Source: UBA1724 sp963611685 (GTDB taxonomy: Bacteria > Verrucomicrobiota > Lentisphaeria > Oligosphaerales > Oligosphaeraceae). From it: a DNA stretch of 48,550 bases. Position 1 is the first letter of the stretch; each line of letters begins with the position of its first letter. A program made the translations under genes and the position numbers. The stretch is taken from contig CAVDSU010000004.1 in assembly GCA_963611685.1 (NCBI GenBank), positions 1 through 48,550 on the forward strand. Direction: 5' to 3'. The notes beneath the pieces were generated by a model, which was not told where the DNA came from, searched no databases, and saw only the letters and a program-made list of their open reading frames with translations. Positions 15,455 to 24,183 of the stretch are shown here, piece by piece.

Positions 15455-16604
15455 CGCAGCACAGATCCTCCGGCACGCATACGCCTCCGGCGCCTCCGGC
15501 GCCATGGCGGCGGGACTCTCCGAGCTGGACCGCGCGCAGGCCGCCAATGTCCGCCGCGGCGAGCTCATGGGTGCCTCCTTCACCGTGGAGAATGACCCCA
15601 TGGCGGAGCTCATGGACTCCATGGAGGAGCTCTCCTTCCAGTTTGAGGAGAAGGAGGCCAAGCGCGTGCGCGACCGAAAGCTCGGCGAGATGCAGGGCCC
15701 CCGCACCGCGCTGATCCGCGCCGTGGAGTCCTGGATGGCGATGATGCCGGACATGCCCAGCCGCGAATTCGTCGCCCGGATGATGCGCTTCCTGCGCTCC
15801 GCCTTCGCCAACGGCACGCCCCCCAATGCGGCGGCGCTGTTGCGGGAGCTCGGCCGGGGCTCCACGGATCCCAGCCACCAATTCGCGTTGCTGGACATCA
15901 TGGAGCAGGCCTGCGCTCCCGGCGAAGACGAATTGCTGTCGTTGATTCGCCAAGCGAAGGCGCAGTTGTCGGAAGCGAAGGGCGCCGAGATCCGTGTGGG
16001 CATCAACCTGGCCGCCGAGATCAACGCGCGTGCCACCACTGCGGAGGAGATGGGCGGCCTCCGCGACATGTACCGCTCCGAGGTGGTCGGCTTCACCACC
16101 CCCCAGCAGTGTTTCCGGTCCCTTTTGGCGCAGCGTGGCGCCGAGGGCCTGAAAGACGCCATCCTTTTCCTCATCGCCGGTTGCGGCGCCGACCTGAGGG
16201 CCTCTGCGCCCTCTCTGGACGCCGCAATCCTGGGGCGCGTGCTCACCGACCTGCAATGCGTGCAGGTCCTGCAGACCGTCCTGGAGGCCCTCGGCGCCCT
16301 GGGCTTCCGCATGGGGCGGCAATTCGGAGAACCCTGCCGCCTCACCGGCGAACAAATGGCCGCACGAATCCTCGAATTCACAGAACAGCCCTTCGTCGCC
16401 TCACCCGCCATCGCCGCATTTGTCGGCGAATGCGGAATGGCGAGGCTCCTCGCGCAAATGGATTTCACCCGCGAACTCACCGGACTCTTCCGCAAGCTCT
16501 CGCCTAGGCTCTTTGCCAAGGAGGGCGACCGCCAGCGGCTTGTGGAGGCCGCCCAGGAACACCTGGACGACCTGGTGGCGCGGGAAGAAGGAGGCGAGCA
16601 ATGA
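15444..16604 (+). CDS. sctW: T3SS gatekeeper SctW (YopN/MxiC/CopN, TyeA fused)
   Basis: The ATG at 15444 has AGGAGG seven bases upstream. The 386-residue protein has the gatekeeper layout: an unstructured N-terminus, then helical repeats. ELMDSMEELSFQFEEKEAKRVRDRKLGE near residues 54-80 is the typical entry to the first domain. The final ~90 residues (from about 275, with LQCVQVLQTVLEALGALGFRMGRQFG) match the TyeA region, here fused as in MxiC and CopN. Gatekeepers sit below the export gate, hold back effectors until translocators have left and respond to contact. It precedes the SycN-like chaperone, as in Yersinia. Confidence 0.85.
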   Translation: MSFDAAQILRHAYASGASGAMAAGLSELDRAQAANVRRGELMGASFTVENDPMAELMDSMEELSFQFEEKEAKRVRDRKLGEMQGPRTALIRAVESWMAMMPDMPSREFVARMMRFLRSAFANGTPPNAAALLRELGRGSTDPSHQFALLDIMEQACAPGEDELLSLIRQAKAQLSEAKGAEIRVGINLAAEINARATTAEEMGGLRDMYRSEVVGFTTPQQCFRSLLAQRGAEGLKDAILFLIAGCGADLRASAPSLDAAILGRVLTDLQCVQVLQTVLEALGALGFRMGRQFGEPCRLTGEQMAARILEFTEQPFVASPAIAAFVGECGMARLLAQMDFTRELTGLFRKLSPRLFAKEGDRQRLVEAAQEHLDDLVAREEGGEQ

Positions 16605-16978
16605 GCGCGGCGCCCTCCTGGCTGGAATCCGCGGTGGCGCAATTCGGGCAGTCCGCGGGACTGGATACCCTGTCTTTGCAGAACGGCGCCGCCGCGCTGC
16701 GCTTTGACAACGGCGCCTCGTTGCGCCTGGAATACCGCGACGGCGAATTGGCGATGGCGGTTTGCGCGCCTGCGGGGGATCCCCGGCGGCTCCTGACCCT
16801 GGCGCATCCGGATGGATGCCTGCCCTTCCGCGTCCGAACGGGAATCCTCCCGCGCACCGGCGAGGCGGTCCTGGCGATCCGTCTTCCGGAGCGCGAGGTC
16901 ACCCTCGTGAAACTCAATGCGGCCTTCACCCTGCTGTGGCGGCTCGCCCAAGAATCCGGAGGCAGCTCATGGGCCTAG
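16601..16978 (+). CDS. SycN-like class I chaperone
   Basis: A 125-residue protein coupled to sctW by an ATGA overlap. It follows the class I chaperone pattern: an N-terminal helix (LESAVAQFGQSAG), two strands (LSLQNGAAALRFDNGASLRLEY), then further strands and a last helix (LNAAFTLLWRLAQESG). In Yersinia the gene between tyeA and yscX is sycN, whose product binds YopN; the same place here makes SctW the likely client. It also overlaps the sctX start by ten bases. Family by fold pattern and position rather than strong identity. Confidence 0.6.
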   Translation: MSAAPSWLESAVAQFGQSAGLDTLSLQNGAAALRFDNGASLRLEYRDGELAMAVCAPAGDPRRLLTLAHPDGCLPFRVRTGILPRTGEAVLAIRLPEREVTLVKLNAAFTLLWRLAQESGGSSWA

Positions 16979-17355
16979 GCGTCTCTCGCACCGCGGATCC
17001 CATCCGCTTTGACGTGGGCATTGGCCGCGCCGGCTACGCGGACGTCATCGAGGCGCCCTACGCCGGCGAGGCGCAGAAGGCGCTGATGCCCGGCACCACC
17101 ACGGTCTCGCAGGCCGTGGATGCGCTCTTCCCCCACGACGCCGGCGTCGGCGCCGAGATCCTTTCCGCGCTGGTGGCGGCGAACCCCGCCGCCTTGCGCA
17201 CCGGCGGTGGCTTCCACGACGCCGCCCAGCGCACCCTGCGCTCTTTGCGCGCCCGAAAGACCCCCGCTTCCGAGCGCGCAGCTGACGAAATTGAGAGGCT
17301 TCTTGCGGATTCCGACCTCGTCGAGCGATGCCGCCTGGCCCTGCTGGAGACATAA
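16969..17355 (+). CDS. sctX: SctX (YscX-like) early T3SS substrate
   Basis: The ATG at 16969 follows GGAGG by six bases and overlaps the previous gene. The 128-residue protein resembles YscX in length and plan: an N-terminal part with FDVGIGRAGY, a central LMPGTTTVSQAVDALFP, and a helical C-terminal half ending DLVERCRLALLET. Its place immediately before sctV matches Ysc clusters closely. YscX is exported early, binds YscY and SctV and is needed for secretion. A YscY-like gene is present here at 22617, which supports the call. Sequence similarity is modest. Confidence 0.6.
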   Translation: MGLGVSRTADPIRFDVGIGRAGYADVIEAPYAGEAQKALMPGTTTVSQAVDALFPHDAGVGAEILSALVAANPAALRTGGGFHDAAQRTLRSLRARKTPASERAADEIERLLADSDLVERCRLALLET

Positions 17356-19445
17356 TGAACGGCTCACTGGCAAATTTCTCCAATATCTTCTCGAGGTTTG
17401 GCGACCTCGTCCTGGCCTTCTTGGTCGTCTGCATCATCGGGTTGCTCATCATCCCGTTGCCGACGCCCATGGTGGATCTGCTGATTGCCACCAACATCAT
17501 GATCTCCACCGTGATGCTGATGCTCTCCCTCTACCTGCCCAGGGCGCTGGCGTTCTCCACCTTCCCCTCGATGCTCCTCTTCACCACGCTCTTCCGGCTG
17601 GCGCTGAATGTCACCACCACCCGGTTGATCCTCCTGAAGGCGGACGCGGGCGAGATCATCCAGACCTTCGGAAACTTCGTGGTGGGCGGAAACTTCGTGG
17701 TGGGCGCCGTCATCTTCCTGATCATCACCATCGTGCAGTTCGTGGTGATCGCCAAGGGCGCCGAGCGAGTCTCCGAGGTGGCCGCGCGCTTCACCCTGGA
17801 CGCCATGCCCGGCAAGCAGATGTCCATTGACGCCGACATGCGCGCCGGCGCCATCGACCAGGATACCGCCCGACAGCGCCGCAATGAGCTGGCGAAGGAA
17901 TCGCAGCTCTACGGCGCCATGGACGGCGCCATGAAGTTCGTCAAGGGCGACGCCATTGCCGGACTCATCATGACCTTCATCAACATCGTGGGAGGCATCT
18001 GCATCGGCGTCTTCATGAACGGCAAGGAGGTCGCCTGGGCCATCTCCAAATACGGCATCCTCACCATCGGCGACGGACTGACCTCGCAGATCCCCGCGCT
18101 GCTGGTCTCCATCACCGCCGGCGTCATCGTCACCCGCGTGGGCGACGTGGACAACAAGCCCCTGGGACAGGACATCATCAACCAGTTCTTCGCGCAGCCG
18201 AAGGCGATCCTCCTGGGCGCCGCCATGCTGGTGTGCATCGGGCTGATTCCCGGATTCCCGAAGCTCCAGATCTTCGGGTTGGCCGCCTTCGTGGCGCTGG
18301 TGGCGCTCTCCCTGATGGCGAAGGCGAAGATCGCCGCCCAGCGCGCTGCGCACTCCGAGGATCCCTTGTCGGCGGCCGCGCCCTCCGAGGGCGCCACGCC
18401 CGCTGTCCGGAAGAAGGAGGGCGACGACTTCTCCATGGTCACGCCCCTCACCGTGGACATCGACGCCGACATCCGCGGCGCCCTCACCTACGACGCCCTG
18501 AACGAGCAGATCATGTCGGTCCGCCGCGCCCTCTACCACGACTTGGGCGTGCCCTTCCCCGGCATCAACCTCTCCCTGGATCCGGCGCTCCACGACGGCA
18601 AATACCGGATTCTGGTGAACGAGGTCCCGGTCTCCGAGGGCGTCCTTCGCAAGGGATACATCTTCGCCATGGAGGACTCGGAGAACCTGACCGCCACCGG
18701 CATCTCCTTCGAGGGCGGCAAGCCCTTCCTGGCGGGCCATGACACCTGCTGGGTGAAAGAGGAAGACAAGCCGAAGCTGGAGGAGTCCGGCATCCGCTCC
18801 TTGGACCTGGGCGGCGTGCTGTCGTACCACCTCTCGGGCGTCCTGCGGCGCTACGCCCACGAATTCCTCTCCCTCCAGGAGACCCGGATCCTCTTCGACC
18901 ACATGGAGAAGGAGGCGCCGGAGCTGGTGAAGGAAGTCCAGCGCGTGCTGCCCATGCAGAAGATCACCGACGTCCTCCAGCGCCTGGTGCAGGAGGGCGT
19001 CTCGGTCCGCGACCTCAAGCGCATCACGCAGACCCTCATCGAGTGGGGTCAGCGGGAGAAGGACTCCGTGCTCTTGGTGGAATACGTCCGCTCCGCCCTC
19101 TCCCGATACATCTCCTACAAATTCTCCGGCGGGCAGAACATCATCGCCGCGTATCTGCTGGATCCCTCCCTGGAGGAGCTCATCCGCAAGAGCGTGCGGC
19201 AGACCTCCGGCGGCTCCTACCTGGCAATGGATCCCGCCACCGTCCGCTCCATCATCGCCGTCGTCAAGCGGACCATCGGCGACCTCTCGAAGATCCCGCA
19301 GAAGCCGGTGGTCATCGTCTCCGTGGACATCCGCCGATACTTCCGCCGGATGATCGAAAAGGACTACTACGAATTGCCCGTCCTCTCCTTCCAGGAGCTG
19401 AGCGCGGAAATCAACATCCAGCCCCTGGGGAGGCTTAAGCTGTGA
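17355..19445 (+). CDS. sctV: T3SS export gate protein SctV
   Basis: The start is the ATG at 17355, sharing TAATG with the sctX stop; 696 residues, normal for the family. The N-terminal half has about eight membrane segments (first at about residues 15-55) and the FHIPEP loop region with RFTLDAMPGKQMSIDADMRAG near 145-165. A linker at about 330-365 leads to the cytoplasmic domain (to 696), which forms the nonameric ring that receives chaperone-substrate complexes. VSVDIRRYFRRMIEKD near the end is typical. The protein moves substrates into the SctRST channel. Confidence 0.97.
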   Translation: MNGSLANFSNIFSRFGDLVLAFLVVCIIGLLIIPLPTPMVDLLIATNIMISTVMLMLSLYLPRALAFSTFPSMLLFTTLFRLALNVTTTRLILLKADAGEIIQTFGNFVVGGNFVVGAVIFLIITIVQFVVIAKGAERVSEVAARFTLDAMPGKQMSIDADMRAGAIDQDTARQRRNELAKESQLYGAMDGAMKFVKGDAIAGLIMTFINIVGGICIGVFMNGKEVAWAISKYGILTIGDGLTSQIPALLVSITAGVIVTRVGDVDNKPLGQDIINQFFAQPKAILLGAAMLVCIGLIPGFPKLQIFGLAAFVALVALSLMAKAKIAAQRAAHSEDPLSAAAPSEGATPAVRKKEGDDFSMVTPLTVDIDADIRGALTYDALNEQIMSVRRALYHDLGVPFPGINLSLDPALHDGKYRILVNEVPVSEGVLRKGYIFAMEDSENLTATGISFEGGKPFLAGHDTCWVKEEDKPKLEESGIRSLDLGGVLSYHLSGVLRRYAHEFLSLQETRILFDHMEKEAPELVKEVQRVLPMQKITDVLQRLVQEGVSVRDLKRITQTLIEWGQREKDSVLLVEYVRSALSRYISYKFSGGQNIIAAYLLDPSLEELIRKSVRQTSGGSYLAMDPATVRSIIAVVKRTIGDLSKIPQKPVVIVSVDIRRYFRRMIEKDYYELPVLSFQELSAEINIQPLGRLKL

Positions 19446-20599
19446 ACCTGCTCCTCAAAATCATCGAAGGCCCCAACAAGGGCGCCGAGGCCGCGCTTGT
19501 GGAAGGCGTGCCCGTCACGCTGGGAAAGGGCGACGACTGCGACATCCTCCTGGTCGACGCCACCATGCCCGACAAGACCACCGTCGCCGCTGCCGCAGAC
19601 GGCGTGACCTTGGACGGCGAGCCCCTGCCGCTCCTCCACGTGAAGACCCTGGGCGCCACCGCCCTGGCCGTGGGACCCGCAGACGAACCCTGGGGACCCC
19701 TCGTCTGGAATGCCCCCGAGCCCCAGGCGGCGCCCCAGGCGGCGATTGCAGCGGAGAGCGCCCCGGAGGCCGCCCCCGCGAAGGACGCGAAGGACGCGAA
19801 GTCGTCCGAGGGCGAGAAGAAGGATGGCGGGCACGGATGCCTCTTCTTCCTGCTCTTCCTGCTGGTTGTCCTGCTTGTCCTGGGATGGTGGATGCGGGAT
19901 GACCTCAAGCGGGAATATGCGCGATTCACGAACCGCGGCAATGGCGGTCCGCGTGCCCCGGAGGTCGAGCTTTTTGGGGGCGCGTCTTTGTCGGAGGTCG
20001 CCTCGAAATACCACCTGACGCTGGAGGGCAATACCCTCTCGGGGAACTTCGCCACCCGGAGCGAGCGTCTCGCCGCCACGGCGGAGGCGTACTCCGCCCT
20101 GCCGGGCGCGGAGCTGGACCTCTCCGACGACGAGTCCTTCCATGCCGCAGCCGCCGACGCCCTCTTCGTGCTCACCGAGGGCGCCCTCAAGGTCGCTGAC
20201 GCGAAGGACCGCGTGCTGAAGCTCTCGGGGACCGTTGGCTCCTCCGAGGAGCTCCATGCCGTCCTGAAGGCGCTTTCCACGGAGCTCCCCAAGATGCAGA
20301 AGGTGGATGCCAGCGAGATCCTCTTTGCCGCGGGGCAGCCCGCGCTTTTCGCAGCCACGGAGCCCGCGGCGTCCCCCCGGCCCCGACGCACTGGTGGAGG
20401 GAGTGCCGCCGTGTCCTCCCCCGCCGTCACCCTCCCCATCTGCGGCATCCTCACGCAACCATACCCCTGCCTGGTGCTGCGGGATGGCCGACGCGTCTTC
20501 GAGGGCGCCGAGATCGGCGGCGCCACCATCGTCCGGATTGAAGCGGACACCGTGGTATTGTCGGACGCCAGCGGCAAGGAGTTCCCGTGGAAGCCGTAA
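19442..20599 (+). CDS. sctD: T3SS inner-membrane ring protein SctD
   Basis: A GTG start overlaps the sctV stop. The 385-residue protein has a cytoplasmic FHA-type domain (about residues 1-90, LKIIEGPNKGAEAALVEGVPVTLGKGDDCDILL), an Ala/Pro/Lys-rich linker, one membrane segment at about 137-157 (LFFLLFLLVVLLVLGWW) and a periplasmic part with ring-building modules. SctD forms the outer ring around SctJ and contacts the SctC neck. The FHA domain in this family binds SctK/SctQ rather than phosphothreonine in most cases. The end overlaps the next gene by 13 bases. Confidence 0.88.
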   Translation: MNLLLKIIEGPNKGAEAALVEGVPVTLGKGDDCDILLVDATMPDKTTVAAAADGVTLDGEPLPLLHVKTLGATALAVGPADEPWGPLVWNAPEPQAAPQAAIAAESAPEAAPAKDAKDAKSSEGEKKDGGHGCLFFLLFLLVVLLVLGWWMRDDLKREYARFTNRGNGGPRAPEVELFGGASLSEVASKYHLTLEGNTLSGNFATRSERLAATAEAYSALPGAELDLSDDESFHAAAADALFVLTEGALKVADAKDRVLKLSGTVGSSEELHAVLKALSTELPKMQKVDASEILFAAGQPALFAATEPAASPRPRRTGGGSAAVSSPAVTLPICGILTQPYPCLVLRDGRRVFEGAEIGGATIVRIEADTVVLSDASGKEFPWKP

Positions 20600-20850
20600 A
20601 CCAGCAGCCGCCCGTGACTCTCCTGGAGATTGAGCGAGAGCTGGCGGGCACCGACCGACAAGCGGCACTGGCGCGGCACGACGCCATCCTCGCGCGCCTG
20701 GCCTCCCGGCTGGACGACGCCCTAAATGCGGGCGCCCCACCCGAGGAATTCCAGCGAATGTCGATTTTGAAGGAGGCGAACATCATCGCCCGAAAGATCT
20801 TGCGTCTCACCGCCGGAGCCGGCGGACAAACGCATTCCCTGCAGCCGTAA
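20587..20850 (+). CDS. YscE/CdsE-like needle co-chaperone
   Basis: An 87-residue helical protein coded between sctD and the needle gene. It has the YscE-type two-helix plan: LLEIERELAGTDRQAALARHDAILARLASRLDDAL then a Gly/Pro turn and FQRMSILKEANIIARKILRL. In Yersinia and chlamydiae this small protein works with a YscG-type TPR protein to keep needle subunits monomeric in the cytoplasm. The same gene order (D, E, F, G) is found in chlamydiae. It overlaps sctD by 13 bases. Confidence 0.75.
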   Translation: MEAVNQQPPVTLLEIERELAGTDRQAALARHDAILARLASRLDDALNAGAPPEEFQRMSILKEANIIARKILRLTAGAGGQTHSLQP

Positions 20851-20886
20851 GGCGGCACACAGAAACCCCAAACAAGGAGCACAACA

Positions 20887-21201
20887 ATGGCAGTCACAAT
20901 CAACAGTGCCACCGGCCTCCCCGAAGTGAAGACAGTCGTTCTAGACTCCGCCCGCGTTGACAACGTCGGCGACTACGTGCACACCGATGCCGTGTACAAC
21001 GCCCTCATGGCGGCCGCGGTCGCCATGGAGGAGCGCCTCACCAAATCCTTGCAGAACTACAACGAGCATCCCGACGTCCAGGCGAACCTGCAGCAGCTGC
21101 AGTATGACCTGCAGCAGTGGAACCTGGCGCTGACCACCATGACCAACATCAACAAGAACATGGGTGATGCGCTGAGCTCCATCGCCTCCAACTTCCGCTA
21201 A
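20887..21201 (+). CDS. sctF: T3SS needle subunit SctF
   Basis: The 104-residue protein ends with the typical needle C-terminus: HPDVQANLQQLQYDLQQWNL followed by a helix TTMTNINKNMGDALSSIASNF. The N-terminal 35 residues are longer than in most needle proteins (80-90 residues) and probably flexible. A ribosome site AAGGAG lies before the ATG, and the gap of 36 bases after the previous gene is wider than most in this operon, consistent with stronger translation of a structural protein. It is exported and polymerises into the hollow needle. Confidence 0.9.
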   Translation: MAVTINSATGLPEVKTVVLDSARVDNVGDYVHTDAVYNALMAAAVAMEERLTKSLQNYNEHPDVQANLQQLQYDLQQWNLALTTMTNINKNMGDALSSIASNFR

Positions 21202-21569
21202 TGTTCGACCTGGAACCAGAGGAGGCCAGGGAGCTGCTGAATGTTGCGCTCATGGCGACCGGGCAGAACCGCTTCCAGTCCGCCGCAAAAATCCTCGCGG
21301 CGCTGGAGCGATTCCGTCCGGGCGAGGCCTCTCTTCCGGTCGCAAAGACGATCCTTCTCATCAGCAAGCTGGACTTCCAGGGCGCGGTGGACTACGTCGA
21401 CCGCGACGCGCTTTTGCGCTTTCCCGATTCTGCCATGCTGAAGGCCTTCAAGGGCATGGCGCTGCTGCGCATGGAGCGCACCGCCGAGGCCCGGATTCCG
21501 CTGGAGGAGGCCGCCAACCAGTCCGCCGATCCCGCGGCGGCACAACTTGCAAGGGACTTGCTTCTATGA
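21201..21569 (+). CDS. YscG/CdsG-like needle chaperone (TPR)
   Basis: A 122-residue all-helical protein starting at TAATG overlap with the needle gene. It has TPR-like repeats (LNVALMATGQNRFQSAAKIL, then LKAFKGMALLRMERTAEARIPLEEA). In the chlamydial and Yersinia systems the protein coded next to the needle gene binds the C-terminal helix of the subunit together with the YscE-type partner; both are present here on either side of sctF. No membrane segment. Confidence 0.78.
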   Translation: MFDLEPEEARELLNVALMATGQNRFQSAAKILAALERFRPGEASLPVAKTILLISKLDFQGAVDYVDRDALLRFPDSAMLKAFKGMALLRMERTAEARIPLEEAANQSADPAAAQLARDLLL

Positions 21570-21946
21570 CAGAACCCATGATAGTCGAGCCCATCCGCGC
21601 CGCAGCCGCGCAAGGCGCCCTCCCCGCCGCAGAATTGCGCGCGGACTCCGCCGTCGGCGTCGCGGACCCCCATGCCGTCGCGCGCTTCGACGCCGCCATG
21701 GCCGCGGATCCGGTGCCCTTCGCCTCGGAGGTCTCCCAGTCCTTCCTGACGGCGCAGGCGGACAACCAGGCGATTGTCCACCGCATCAAGGCGCTCAGCG
21801 AGTTGAATGCGCAGGGTGGGGTATCGGCGCCCGAGCTACTGGAGCTCCAGTACGAAGTAATGAACCTGTCCTTCCAGCAGCAGGTCGTGACGCAGGTCGC
21901 CGACAAGGCGTCCACGGCGATCCAGACCCTGGTCAAGAACCAATAG
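21566..21946 (+). CDS. sctI: T3SS inner rod / needle adapter SctI
   Basis: The 126-residue protein has an Ala-rich N-terminus with FDAAMAADP, a motif seen in SctI proteins, and the conserved C-terminal helix LLELQYEVMNLSFQQQVVTQVADKASTAIQTLVKNQ (about residues 90-126). SctI links the needle to the export gate and controls substrate switching. The start overlaps the previous stop by ATGA; a ribosome site for sctJ follows 12 bases later. Confidence 0.88.
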   Translation: MTEPMIVEPIRAAAAQGALPAAELRADSAVGVADPHAVARFDAAMAADPVPFASEVSQSFLTAQADNQAIVHRIKALSELNAQGGVSAPELLELQYEVMNLSFQQQVVTQVADKASTAIQTLVKNQ

Positions 21947-21957
21947 GAGAACCGAAG

Positions 21958-22578
21958 ATGTTCGGATGGATGAAACGCGGAAATTCGGGCCTCCGGGGCC
22001 TCCTGGCGGCGCTGGCGGCGGGCTTGCTGCTCACGGGGTGCATCAACAAGGAGACGATGTTGCACTCCGGGCTTGAGGAGCGCCAAGCGAACCTGGTCAT
22101 GGCCGCGCTGTTGGATGCCGGGATTGGCTGCCACAAGGCCGCGGGGGAGGAAGGCACCTGGAATGTGACCGTCTCCGAGTCCCGTTTTGCCGACGCGGTG
22201 AACCTCTTGGAGAAGGCGGGCTTGCCCCAAAAGCCCCACCAGGGCGTCGGCGAGGTCTTCAAGAAGTCCGGCATGATCTCCTCTCCCAGCGAAGAGCGCA
22301 TCCGCTTCATGGACGCGCTGGCGCAGGACCTCGCCAAGACCATCTCCGGAATCGAGGGCGTCGTTGATGCGCGCGTGCACGTGGTCATCCCCGAAAACGA
22401 CCCCTTCGCCCGAAACCTCCAGCCCTCCTCCGCCGCCGTCGCCATCCGCTCCCGCTGGGACGCGGATCTGACCGACGTCATCCCCGCCGTGAAGGGCCTG
22501 GTCAAGAACGCCATCGAGGGCCTGCAATACGAAAAGATCATGGTCACCGTCTTCCGGGACTCCCCGCCGAAGAAGTGA
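21958..22578 (+). CDS. sctJ: T3SS inner-ring lipoprotein SctJ
   Basis: The ATG at 21958 has AGGAG nine bases upstream. A signal peptide with lipobox LLTGC puts the acylated Cys at residue 28. Two ring-building domains follow (about 30-85 and 105-200), with the family features LNLLEKAGLP-like helix and the segment ISGIEGVVDARVHVVIP. The protein ends at 206 residues without the C-terminal membrane helix found in YscJ or PrgK, as in the shorter EscJ type. SctJ forms the 24-subunit inner ring around the export apparatus inside SctD. Confidence 0.92.
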   Translation: MFGWMKRGNSGLRGLLAALAAGLLLTGCINKETMLHSGLEERQANLVMAALLDAGIGCHKAAGEEGTWNVTVSESRFADAVNLLEKAGLPQKPHQGVGEVFKKSGMISSPSEERIRFMDALAQDLAKTISGIEGVVDARVHVVIPENDPFARNLQPSSAAVAIRSRWDADLTDVIPAVKGLVKNAIEGLQYEKIMVTVFRDSPPKK

Positions 22579-22616
22579 CGCACCCCTTTTCCTCTCCCCC
22601 TCCTCCGGGGCGAACG

Positions 22617-22955
22617 ATGGACGAAAGCGACAGACAATTTCTGATGACGGTGGCCTGGCTCTTCCTGCGGCACGGCCGGCGTGACCGCGCCCTGGCGGTA
22701 TGCCAGGCGCTGCACGAGGCCGATCCCCACGACGGCACTCCCGCCGTCACCCTGGCCGAGCTCCTCGTGGAGGACGGCCTGCCGAAAGACGCGCTGGAGG
22801 CCCTGCGGGACGCCGATGTCCCCGCCTCCCTGGACCACGCCGCCGCCGTGGTCGAGACCCGCGCCTTGCGCATGCTGGGGCGCACGGCGGAGGCCGATTC
22901 CCGCTGGAACCGCCATTTGGAAGCACGGAAGGGGGCGTCTAGAAAATGGATTTGA
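22617..22955 (+). CDS. sctY: SctY (YscY-like) TPR partner of SctX
   Basis: I use the ATG at 22617; a GTG at 22575 overlapping sctJ is possible but gives a Pro-rich leader unlike the family. The 112-residue protein matches the YscY plan: SDRQFLMTVAWLFLRHGRRDRAL, then helices around ALHEADPHDGTPAVTLAELL and a final ALRMLGRTAEADSRWNRHLE. YscY binds SctX and SctV. Here it lies about 5.3 kb from sctX, whereas in Yersinia the two are adjacent. Confidence 0.65.
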   Translation: MDESDRQFLMTVAWLFLRHGRRDRALAVCQALHEADPHDGTPAVTLAELLVEDGLPKDALEALRDADVPASLDHAAAVVETRALRMLGRTAEADSRWNRHLEARKGASRKWI

Positions 22956-23572
22956 CGATTGACGACGCACGCGCCCTGGTGAATGACGAGACCCTCTGGC
23001 CCCGCCTGCGCGACTTCCTCTGGGACTTCGCGCCCCAAATCCACCCCAGCTGGCTCCCCGAAATCCCCCTAGCGGGCGAGCTCGCCTCCTCTCCCCGCGA
23101 AAAGGCGTGGCTCCTGAAGACCCTGGGCGTGACGACAGGCTTCTTCCACACTTTCCCCAAGGACGACTTCAGCCGCATCGCCCTCTTGGACGGCGCACTC
23201 CTCCTGGATCTCGTCCGCTGGCTGGGCGTCCTCCACAACGCGCCCGCCCTCCGCAGAGTCACCGACGGCGCGCGCGTGCGCGCGCTGAAGGCGGCGCTCC
23301 CCGGCGCGTATCCCGAGGCATTCCCCTACACCGCGTATTTCCGCGCCGAGGACACGGGCGCCGTCGCCCCCGCGCCGGAGGCCGTCCTTGCAGACGGCAT
23401 GGGCATTCTGCTGGCGGCATTGAAGAATGCGCCCGTGGCGGTAGTGGACCGCCTGCGCAAGAAGCTCCCCCGGGAGCTCTCCCATGTCGAAGAAGGGAAG
23501 GCCCCCGCGCCGGGGGAATTCGCCCGTCTTCTCAAGCTCAAGTTCAGGGAGGCATACTCGCTATGCTGTTGA
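22946..23572 (+). CDS. sctK: T3SS sorting-platform protein SctK
   Basis: The 208-residue protein lies between sctJ/sctY and sctL, the usual place of sctK, and has the family size and mainly helical make-up, with HPSWLPEIP near residue 33 and LLDLVRWLGVLHNAPALRRV near residue 88. SctK joins SctD to SctQ in the cytoplasmic sorting platform. The start overlaps the previous gene by ten bases and the end overlaps sctL. Sequence is poorly conserved in this family, so position carries much of the call. Confidence 0.75.
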   Translation: MDLTIDDARALVNDETLWPRLRDFLWDFAPQIHPSWLPEIPLAGELASSPREKAWLLKTLGVTTGFFHTFPKDDFSRIALLDGALLLDLVRWLGVLHNAPALRRVTDGARVRALKAALPGAYPEAFPYTAYFRAEDTGAVAPAPEAVLADGMGILLAALKNAPVAVVDRLRKKLPRELSHVEEGKAPAPGEFARLLKLKFREAYSLCC

Positions 23573-24183
23573 TGGACAAAGGAAATTTCAAGCTCTCCTC
23601 CGGCACGCGTCTCGTGAAGGCCCAGGAGGTCTCCACGGTCAAGACCGCGGAGGAGATCCTCGCTGCCGCGGAGGCAGACGCCGCCCGCATCCGCGTGGAC
23701 GCGAAGGCCGCCTTTGAGGAAGAGAAGAAGCGCGGCTACGAGCAGGGCATCTCCGACGGCAAGATGGAGATCGCCATGCAGCGTCTGGAGCAAGTGGAGC
23801 AATCGGTCTCCTTCATGGAAGGCGTCGAGGAGAAGATGGCGGGCGTCGTGATGAAGGCGCTGAAGCTGTGCGTCGAGGAGATTGGCGACCAGGAGATGGT
23901 GGTCAACATCGTCAAGAAGACCCTGTCGGCCGTCATCCGCACCCAGCGTCAAGTCACCCTGAAGGTGGCCCCCGGCATGGCAACCGTCGTGAAGGGGCGG
24001 CTGGAGGAGTTGCGGCGGGGCTATCCCACCGTGGAGACCTTCGATGTGGTCGAGGACGCCCGACTCTCCGGCGCGGCATGCATCCTGGAAACCGAGGCCG
24101 GCGTCGCCGACGCCTCCGTGGACGCGCAGCTCACCGCCATCGAGCGCTCCCTGAAACGCCATCTCTCCGGAGGCGCTCGATGA
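23563..24183 (+). CDS. sctL: T3SS stator protein SctL
   Basis: The 206-residue protein has the SctL/FliH plan: a short N-terminal part, a charged coiled coil (about residues 35-80, with EEEKKRGYEQGISDG) and a C-terminal domain (about 95-200) with VVNIVKKTLSAVIRTQRQVTLKVAP. It anchors the ATPase SctN to SctQ. The ATG at 23563 has GGGAGG about ten bases upstream; a second ATG at 23572 would give a protein three residues shorter. It overlaps both neighbours. Confidence 0.92.
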   Translation: MLLMDKGNFKLSSGTRLVKAQEVSTVKTAEEILAAAEADAARIRVDAKAAFEEEKKRGYEQGISDGKMEIAMQRLEQVEQSVSFMEGVEEKMAGVVMKALKLCVEEIGDQEMVVNIVKKTLSAVIRTQRQVTLKVAPGMATVVKGRLEELRRGYPTVETFDVVEDARLSGAACILETEAGVADASVDAQLTAIERSLKRHLSGGAR

